DNA from: Balneolales bacterium
GTDB taxonomy: Bacteria; Bacteroidota; Rhodothermia; Balneolales; Natronogracilivirgulaceae
Length of the DNA: 11,291 bases
Assembly: GCA_007116685.1 (NCBI GenBank)
Contig: SKIC01000008.1
Coordinates: 1-11,291 of the forward strand
Direction: 5' to 3'
Shown here: positions 6,021-11,291 of the stretch, piece by piece
Layout: every line of letters begins with the position of its first letter
How positions within the stretch are numbered: position 1 is the stretch's first letter
The notes under the pieces: model-generated
The model's input: only the letters and a program-made list of their open reading frames with translations
What the model was told of the DNA's origin: nothing
The model's database searches: none
Program-made: the position numbers and the translations under genes

Positions 6021-7505
6021 CTATGGATAAGTCATTGTAACGGAATAGTCCGAACTTATATCATTGCCTGCAAAATAGTCTGTTAAAATACTCTCTAAGT
6101 TAAAGGAAGGCCGAAAATCATTATTCCTGAGAATTGTCCCATCTGCAGAGATTAAAACATAATGAGGAACTGCTCCTCCACGATATGCCAGAAAACTTTC
6201 ATTTGTGAAAGCCCCGCCAGTGTATAAGTTTACCCACGGCTTGGGATATTCTTGCAAATCATGGAGCCAGGCTTGGTGATCTTCTTCAATGGAGACAGCG
6301 ACTATCTCCAATCCTTTATCCTCAAATCTGTCATAAATATCCACCAGATAGGCATCCTGATATTTACAGTTTGCACACCAGCTTGCTCTAAATTTTAGCA
6401 AAGTTACATTTCCAGCGAAATCAGAGATGTTATGGGAATTGCCATTTGCGTCATGGAAGGCAAAATCAATAATCGGTTGACCGGAAGTTACTCTTTTTGC
6501 CCTCTTATAGTGATCGTCCAAAAACGAAATATATTCGTTGAAACCAGCGAATTCGTCCAGGTATTCTAAATATTTTTGTTCTGCGAAATAAAACGGTGCT
6601 TCGCCAATATATTCTGCTACCAAATACATTCGGGCATGAGCAAGGGCATTGATATCATTAATATGATCCATCATAATTTGTTGGATGGAATCAATTTCAG
6701 CGTAGGCTATATAGCGAATATCGTGTGGGGTCAAACTCATCTGAAGTTCTTCCTCAAGCCGGGTTTTTACACCAAATGTTCGATAAAATGCGATTGCAAA
6801 ATCTCGAATACCGGCACGCTGGGCTTTTAAAGATTCTTGGCTAAAAAAATGAAGATTATACGCCAAATCCAGAATCTCACTACGCTCTGTCTCCAAATCG
6901 CAATCCTTCTCATTTTTTCGAAATCGCAGACTTTCAAGCTTAGAAATTAAGAACTCGCCGTTAATTCCGTACATGATACTTTCAAGATTGGTATCTCCAA
7001 AGTATTGCTTTGCTAACTCTTTGCGTAATTTTTGAATCGAAATATAGGTGCGCGTATTTCCGGAAACGAAATCTATGCGATTATTTGCTAAGCCCTCACG
7101 AAGTTGCGCATCTTCCTTATGGAATTCCAGATACCTCATCACAAGTTTATCCTGATAGCCCTCTGCTGTTACGGATGCTGGAAAATCACGCATATCACCT
7201 TTGAGGTGTATTGATTCTCCGGGCCTTGCCAAAATGGGTAGACTGTTACTACCGGCACGCACATAAATTAAGCCTTCCCTTTCCATCGGAATTAGAATTC
7301 GAAAAGAGCCGTTCTTCTGAGTCTTGATTGGAAACTGCTTTTTATCTGCATACTTATAATGTATGGGGGGGATTTCCACATAGTTCTCTTGCAGGTCTGC
7401 AAACCTGAACTCTCCGGTAATAACAAATCCGGATTGCTCATTGCTGCATCCTATTAAAATCAGGAAAAGCCCTGTAAATACAATTTTATTGACAAGCGAT
7501 TTCAT
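6021..7505 (-). CDS. TlpA/ResA-like thioredoxin-fold lipoprotein with DUF4369-like N-terminus
   Basis: The 494-aa protein starts with a lipoprotein signal ending in the lipobox L17-I18-G19-C20, so it is probably lipid-anchored outside the inner membrane. Residues about 26-104 look like the beta-rich DUF4369-type domain common in Bacteroidota. A mostly helical middle (about 115-335) follows. The C-terminal redoxin domain (about 340-475) has the active site W376-C377-A378-N379-C380 and a cis-proline candidate at GAVP (P447). It should reduce or rearrange disulfides in the cell envelope; the target is unknown. The start at 7505 is chosen over an upstream in-frame ATG at 7553, because the longer form would bury the signal peptide behind 16 charged and polar residues. 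It is a single-gene unit divergent from tsaB, with its own probable terminator at 5908-5945. Confidence 0.88.
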   Translation of the reverse strand: MKSLVNKIVFTGLFLILIGCSNEQSGFVITGEFRFADLQENYVEIPPIHYKYADKKQFPIKTQKNGSFRILIPMEREGLIYVRAGSNSLPILARPGESIHLKGDMRDFPASVTAEGYQDKLVMRYLEFHKEDAQLREGLANNRIDFVSGNTRTYISIQKLRKELAKQYFGDTNLESIMYGINGEFLISKLESLRFRKNEKDCDLETERSEILDLAYNLHFFSQESLKAQRAGIRDFAIAFYRTFGVKTRLEEELQMSLTPHDIRYIAYAEIDSIQQIMMDHINDINALAHARMYLVAEYIGEAPFYFAEQKYLEYLDEFAGFNEYISFLDDHYKRAKRVTSGQPIIDFAFHDANGNSHNISDFAGNVTLLKFRASWCANCKYQDAYLVDIYDRFEDKGLEIVAVSIEEDHQAWLHDLQEYPKPWVNLYTGGAFTNESFLAYRGGAVPHYVLISADGTILRNNDFRPSFNLESILTDYFAGNDISSDYSVTMTYP

Positions 7506-7638
7506 GCGTATAAAACTACAAATATCTGATTCTTGTACTAACTGTTGTAGCATAAATTAACCAAGATTTACATTGATGCTATTTGCCGGCCTAGCGTGTA
7601 AATAAGCTATTCCTGATTCTTATCAGCGAATGTTTTAG

Positions 7639-7646
7639 TATTTTTG
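7639..7646 (+). promoter_or_regulatory. TAnnTTTG -7 box directly before tsaB
   Basis: TATTTTTG at 7639-7646 matches the Bacteroidota -7 consensus and ends only 4 nt before the tsaB ATG. If it is used, transcription would start at or very near the ATG, giving a leaderless or near-leaderless message. There is no Shine-Dalgarno in this interval, which fits. A clear -33 TTG element is not visible. Confidence 0.45.
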
Positions 7647-7650
7647 CTAC

Positions 7651-8301
7651 ATGAAAAATATACTCGCTATTGATACTGCAACTCCGGCATGCTCTATTGC
7701 CCTGCTTTCTGATTCTAAAATTCGAATGGAAAGTGCTATTGGGAAAGGCATTCATTCAGAGGCCGTTTTTACATTTTCCAGAAAACTGCTGCAAGAATCG
7801 GGACTTTCCGTATCTGACCTTGATGCAGTTTTAGTACCAGCCGGACCAGGTTCTTATACTGGTCTTAGAATTGCTTCCAGTTCTGTTAAAGGCTTGCTCT
7901 TTGGTTTGGATACACAGGTTTATGCTATTAACACTTTGGCAATTTTGGCATGGGTTTATCGCCATTCATCTCAAAGAATTCATGCCGTCTTAGATGCCAG
8001 ACGTTCTCATTTGTATCATCAGGTATTTAGCATTGAAGATGGGAAACTCTGTTCAAAGAACGATGTTTGCATTAGAAATCTGAATCGATTTGAAGATGTT
8101 GTAAATACACAAGATATCATCACTGGAACGGGGTTGGATAGATTACCGTCATCCTTAGAAAACAACCTAAAACCAGCTGTATTTACTGCTCAAACCATGA
8201 TTGAGATGTTTTTGGAGGATAGCGCTTCGGATGTAATGCAAAAATTCACATCAGAAACATACCAGCCGAATTATTTTACCGAAGCACCTGTATTCGATTA
8301 A
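7651..8301 (+). CDS. tsaB: tRNA threonylcarbamoyladenosine biosynthesis protein TsaB (YeaZ)
   Basis: TsaB is the non-catalytic partner of TsaD in the TsaB-TsaD-TsaE complex, which transfers the threonylcarbamoyl group to A37 of ANN-decoding tRNAs (t6A). The 216-aa protein has the ASKHA-fold start ILAIDTATPACSIAL at 4-18. The signature GPGSYTGLRIASSSVKGL at 65-82 and the C-terminal YQPNYF at 204-209 are both typical. It lacks the metal-binding histidine motif of TsaD, as expected. It is the only plus-strand gene here, divergent from the lipoprotein gene and convergent with dprA. Its TAA (8299-8301) overlaps the dprA stop by sharing the TTAA at 8298-8301. Confidence 0.96.
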   Translation: MKNILAIDTATPACSIALLSDSKIRMESAIGKGIHSEAVFTFSRKLLQESGLSVSDLDAVLVPAGPGSYTGLRIASSSVKGLLFGLDTQVYAINTLAILAWVYRHSSQRIHAVLDARRSHLYHQVFSIEDGKLCSKNDVCIRNLNRFEDVVNTQDIITGTGLDRLPSSLENNLKPAVFTAQTMIEMFLEDSASDVMQKFTSETYQPNYFTEAPVFD

Positions 8302-9428
8302 CTGATTGCAAACATCTTTCCGGCCAAAGGCTTTAAACATCCTTTAAATTCCAGTTCTAATAGTGCCACTGCTAATTCGTCGGGTCTTTTGCCCAGTTTT
8401 TCGGATAGCTTATCTATGTGCAGGGATTCTTCCTCAAGCAGCTCACAGATTGAAATAGCCAATTCATCCAGATCATCTTTTTGAACGCGCCAGTTTGGAT
8501 GCGGTTTTACTCTTTGCTCATTAGCCGCACTTTCAAAAAAGCCGGATAAACTCATTTCAGAAAATATATCATCAGCAGTTTGAACCAGTTTTGCATGTCC
8601 ATCTCTGATTAATCGATTGCAACCACTCCCACCCGGGTACTGAATATGATGCGGAACCGCAAAAACCTCCCGATTTTGTTCTAAGGCAATACGTGCTGTA
8701 ATCATACTACCGCCTTCCATTCCGCTCTCAATTACCAAAACGCCTCTGCTTAATCCGCTTACTATTCTATTCCTAACTGGAAAATTACCGGCATCAGGTT
8801 TACTTCCTGGTAAAAACTCGGAAATAATAGTTCCACCATTTTCGAGAATGTCATTCGCCAATTTCTTATTCGCAGCAGGATAAATCCAATCGATTCCACT
8901 ACCAAGTACCGCAATGGTTTTACCACCGGCATCTACCGCTGCTCGGTGTGCGATGGTGTCTATTCCGTAAGCGAGTCCGCTGGTTACAACGGCATTGTGT
9001 GCAACCAACTCTTTGGTAAATTGCTGAGCTACTAATTGACCGTATTTGCCCGGCTTACGCGTTCCTATTACAGCTATGCCGTCTTTTTTCAAATTGGATA
9101 CGTCTCCTAAAACCCACAGTAATAGTGGCGGGTCTCCCGTTTCTCGTAGCAAGGGAGGATAATCTTCATCGAACCAGGAAACCAGACGAGCGTTTAATTG
9201 CTCTGTCTTTTTCAGAATCTCATCAATATCCTGCCAGTTGTCAAAACCAAGTATGGAATTGATAATTTTATCCCCGAAACCATTGAGCTTTTGCAAACGC
9301 TTACGCCCAAGAGAAAAAACCTGAGCAGGCTCCTCAACCTGACCGAGTAACAGACGAATTCTTTGTGCTCCCATTGCAGGTATCTGCTGCAAAGCAAGAA
9401 TTACTCTTGTTACCTCAGGAATCTGCAT
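8298..9428 (-). CDS. dprA: DNA-processing protein DprA (Smf)
   Basis: DprA binds incoming single-stranded DNA during natural transformation and loads RecA onto it; it is widely kept even where competence is unproven. The 376-aa protein has an N-terminal SAM/HhH-like region (about 1-75). The Rossmann-like core carries GTRKPGKYGQ at 122-131 and SGLAYGIDTIAHRAA at 150-164. It continues with GSGIDWIYPAANKKLA at 176-191 and NFPVRNRIVSGLSRG at 215-229. A C-terminal winged-helix domain (about 320-376) ends in a family-typical LEFKGCLKPLAGKMF. The ATG at 9428 lies inside the obg coding end (14-bp overlap) and has no Shine-Dalgarno, so translation is probably coupled to obg. The gene ends in an interlocked stop with convergent tsaB; no terminator is seen between them. 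Confidence 0.97.
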   Translation of the reverse strand: MQIPEVTRVILALQQIPAMGAQRIRLLLGQVEEPAQVFSLGRKRLQKLNGFGDKIINSILGFDNWQDIDEILKKTEQLNARLVSWFDEDYPPLLRETGDPPLLLWVLGDVSNLKKDGIAVIGTRKPGKYGQLVAQQFTKELVAHNAVVTSGLAYGIDTIAHRAAVDAGGKTIAVLGSGIDWIYPAANKKLANDILENGGTIISEFLPGSKPDAGNFPVRNRIVSGLSRGVLVIESGMEGGSMITARIALEQNREVFAVPHHIQYPGGSGCNRLIRDGHAKLVQTADDIFSEMSLSGFFESAANEQRVKPHPNWRVQKDDLDELAISICELLEEESLHIDKLSEKLGKRPDELAVALLELEFKGCLKPLAGKMFAIS

Positions 9429-10401
9429 TTTGGTCGTTGATTGTTTGCCAAATAAGTTCTTTTAAGGCATCGATATTATGGCCGGTTGCAGACGAGATGG
9501 GCAACACCGGAATATCGACATCCAGTTCCTGATCAAGCTCATAATCAGGTTTTAAATCCATTTGTGTTATGGCCAAAATACTTGGTTTATGTACTAAATC
9601 TGAGCGATACGACTCTAATTCGTTGCGAAGAATTTCATATTCAGATTGGATATCGCTCATACACGAAACCATGTAGAGCAGAACGTTATTTCGTTCTATG
9701 TGTCTCAAAAACCGAATCCCCAATCCTTTTCCCTCGTGTGCATCTTCTATGATTCCGGGGATATCTGCCATTACGAAACTTCTATAATCCGGCAATTGCA
9801 CAACGCCCAGATTGGGCTCTAAAGTTGTGAATGGATAATCTGCTATTTTTGGAGTGGCCGCAGAAACTACGGATAACAAGGTGCTTTTTCCGGCATTCGG
9901 AAAACCAACCAAACCCACATCAGCCATGAGTTTCAGTTCAATTTCAACTACTATTTCTTCACCCGGCTCGCCAGGCAAAGATTTTTGCGGGGTTTGATTG
10001 GTAGAAGATTTAAAGTGAGAATTCCCCAAACCGCCTTTACCACCTTTGGCAATAATCAGTTCCTGTCCATCTTCCAAAACTTCGCCAAGTAAACGCCTTG
10101 TTTCGAATTCGTATGCGATGGTTCCCAGAGGAACTTCAAGGATGGTGTCCTCTCCACTTTTTCCGGTCATATTCTGCTTTGCCCCATGCTGACCACGCTC
10201 AGCTTTGAGATATTTTTTATAACGCAAATCCAGAATTGTACTTAATTGGCTATTCCCTTTAAGTACAATATCTCCGCCTTTTCCACCATCCCCACCATCG
10301 GGTCCGCCTTCCGGCACATATTTTTCACGACGGAAATGAGTTACACCATTTCCGCCATCTCCGGCTTTCAGGTACATTTTTGCATAATCGGCAAAGCGCA
10401 T
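9415..10401 (-). CDS. obg: GTPase Obg/CgtA
   Basis: Obg is an essential ribosome-associated GTPase involved in 50S assembly and stringent or stress signalling. The 328-aa protein has the glycine-rich Obg fold (1-158), with repeats such as GDGGNG and PEGGPDGGDGGKGGD. The GTPase domain follows, with G1 GFPNAGKS at 166-173, G2 FTTLEPN at 191-197 and G3 DIPG at 213-216. G5 is SSA at 303-305. G4 reads TQMD at 279-282; the usual lysine is glutamine. There is no C-terminal OCT domain, which is also absent from many other Obg proteins. The start is supported by AAGGAG 9 nt upstream. It lies 56 nt after accD and overlaps dprA, suggesting an accD-obg-dprA operon. Confidence 0.97.
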   Translation of the reverse strand: MRFADYAKMYLKAGDGGNGVTHFRREKYVPEGGPDGGDGGKGGDIVLKGNSQLSTILDLRYKKYLKAERGQHGAKQNMTGKSGEDTILEVPLGTIAYEFETRRLLGEVLEDGQELIIAKGGKGGLGNSHFKSSTNQTPQKSLPGEPGEEIVVEIELKLMADVGLVGFPNAGKSTLLSVVSAATPKIADYPFTTLEPNLGVVQLPDYRSFVMADIPGIIEDAHEGKGLGIRFLRHIERNNVLLYMVSCMSDIQSEYEILRNELESYRSDLVHKPSILAITQMDLKPDYELDQELDVDIPVLPISSATGHNIDALKELIWQTINDQNADS

Positions 10402-10410
10402 AATGTGCGT

Positions 10411-10416
10411 CTCCTT
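10411..10416 (-). promoter_or_regulatory. obg: Strong Shine-Dalgarno for obg
   Basis: AAGGAG lies 9 nt before the obg ATG. It is the clearest ribosome-binding site I saw in the window; most of the other starts have none, so obg may be initiated independently of accD. Confidence 0.75.
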
Positions 10417-10425
10417 AACAAAGTC

Positions 10426-10444
10426 TTACATCACGTGAATGTAA
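10426..10444. repeat. 19-bp near-palindrome between accD and obg
   Basis: TTACAT and ATGTAA arms (10426-10431 and 10439-10444) flank a CACGTG core. No T tract follows on either strand, so it is not an intrinsic terminator. It could be an operator or an mRNA stem upstream of the obg Shine-Dalgarno; the role is unknown. Confidence 0.4.
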
Positions 10445-10457
10445 ACTCAAATAGTGA

Positions 10458-11291
10458 TTATTTTTTCTGAAAGTCTTTTTTCAGAATCCCGATTAAACGA
10501 GCAATTTTGGACTTCAATTTCGTGCGAGGTACTATAAAATCTAAGAAACCGTGCTCTAATAGATATTCTGAAGTTTGAAAACCTTCGGGTAAATCACGAC
10601 CAATAGTCTGACGGATTACACGCGGCCCGGCAAATCCAATCAAAGCTTCGGGTTCACCGATATTGAAGTCACCCAGCATAGCATAACTGGCAGTAACACC
10701 ACCTGTGGTAGGGTTAGTCATCAGCGATATGTAAGGAACTTTCTCCTCATGTAACAATTGAAGCTTAGCTGATGTTTTCGCCATTTGCATCAAACTGAGT
10801 ACGCTCTCCATCATACGTGCGCCACCTGATTGAGAAATGATCATGAGTGGAAATTTCTTTTCGCGGGCGTGGTCAATAGCAATAGCCAAGCGCTCACCAA
10901 CAACAGAACCCATGCTTCCACCAATAAAACGGAAGTCCATACAGGCGATTACCATATCATGGCCTTTAACTTTACCAACGCCAACACGTGCAGCGTCACT
11001 GAGTCCGGTTTTTTCCTGAGTGGCTTTTAAGCGTTCATTGTATTTCTTTCTGTCAACAAAATTGAGAGGGTCGTTTGGCTGAATATTTTGCCCAATTTCA
11101 TCAAATTTATTGTTGTCAAAAAGAATCTCGAAATATTCTTTACTGCCAATTCCAAAATGATAACCACTTGCAGGGTCAACCCAACAATTATCTTCTAATT
11201 CGCGGCGATGAACAGTTTCGCCCGTTTTTGGCACTTTCACCCAGACGCCTTCCGGCATTTCTTTTGGGCTTTCTGTAATAATATTTGGGTC
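10458..11291 (-). CDS. accD: Acetyl-CoA carboxylase carboxyltransferase subunit beta, zinc-ribbon-less (N-terminus cut by window)
   Basis: AccD and AccA form the carboxyltransferase that moves CO2 from biotin-BCCP to acetyl-CoA, giving malonyl-CoA for fatty acid synthesis. The frame is open from the right edge (DPNIITESPKE) through 277 visible residues, so the true start lies outside; an internal ATG at 11258 is probably not the start. Carboxyltransferase signatures include SQSGGARMMESVLSLMQMAK, NPTTGGVTASYAMLGD and GFAGPRVIRQTIGRDLPEGF. The N-terminal zinc ribbon is changed. Counting from the internal Met at 11258, the two CxxC pairs seen in E. coli are replaced by V9/T12 (KVPKTGE) and D28/S31 (VDPASGY), so no zinc site is possible. 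The following IGSKEYFEILFDNN is otherwise normal. It is the first visible gene of accD-obg-dprA. Confidence 0.96.
   Translation of the reverse strand, partial: DPNIITESPKEMPEGVWVKVPKTGETVHRRELEDNCWVDPASGYHFGIGSKEYFEILFDNNKFDEIGQNIQPNDPLNFVDRKKYNERLKATQEKTGLSDAARVGVGKVKGHDMVIACMDFRFIGGSMGSVVGERLAIAIDHAREKKFPLMIISQSGGARMMESVLSLMQMAKTSAKLQLLHEEKVPYISLMTNPTTGGVTASYAMLGDFNIGEPEALIGFAGPRVIRQTIGRDLPEGFQTSEYLLEHGFLDFIVPRTKLKSKIARLIGILKKDFQKK

Noticed and set aside
7516..7550. CTACAA/TTGTAG inverted repeat before the lipoprotein gene
   Set aside because: The arms are only 6 bp with a long 23-nt loop, no T tract and no known regulator motif; it could be chance.
7506..7553. Upstream ATG giving a 16-residue longer lipoprotein
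   Set aside because: It would place charged residues in front of the signal peptide and spoil lipobox spacing; the ATG at 7505 gives a textbook lipoprotein signal.

Overview
This is a mostly housekeeping stretch of bacterial chromosome, tightly packed and about 40-45% GC by eye. It holds ten protein-coding genes; the outermost two are cut by the window edges. Several traits point to the Bacteroidota/Balneolota/Rhodothermota (FCB) group, though this is inference from style and no marker phylogeny was possible. AccD has lost all four zinc-ribbon cysteines. Two likely promoters have TAnnTTTG-type boxes in place of TATAAT. Most starts lack a Shine-Dalgarno sequence. There is a TlpA-like thioredoxin lipoprotein with a DUF4369-like front half, and Obg has no C-terminal OCT extension.

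Layout from left to right. (1) 1-1553, minus: a DoxX-like membrane protein followed 21 nt later by a phytoene-desaturase/CrtISO-like FAD oxidoreductase that runs off the left edge. (2) 1554-2110: the only long gene-free stretch. It holds two ungapped 103-bp direct repeats about 89% identical, two strong hairpins between them (one with a REP-like GTAG head), the serA terminator and a possible doxX promoter. (3) 2111-5836, minus: a compact purF-engB-serA operon covering purine synthesis, ribosome-assembly GTPase and serine synthesis, ending in a good intrinsic terminator. (4) 5837-6020: a short spacer with a terminator for the gene to its right. (5) 6021-7505, minus: a thioredoxin-fold lipoprotein. 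(6) 7651-8301, plus: tsaB (tRNA t6A synthesis), the only gene on the plus strand, with a promoter box so close to the ATG that the mRNA may be leaderless. (7) 8298-11291, minus: accD-obg-dprA, with dprA overlapping the end of obg by 14 bp and its stop codon interlocked with that of tsaB.

The genes form transcription units, not one pathway. I see no defence system, CRISPR array, prophage, intact insertion sequence, tRNA or rRNA. The most unusual content is the repeat/hairpin cluster at 1689-2014. Next come protein-level oddities: zinc-less AccD, a TQMD G4 motif in Obg, and the DoxX/FAD-oxidoreductase pair. I found no convincing undescribed multi-gene system.
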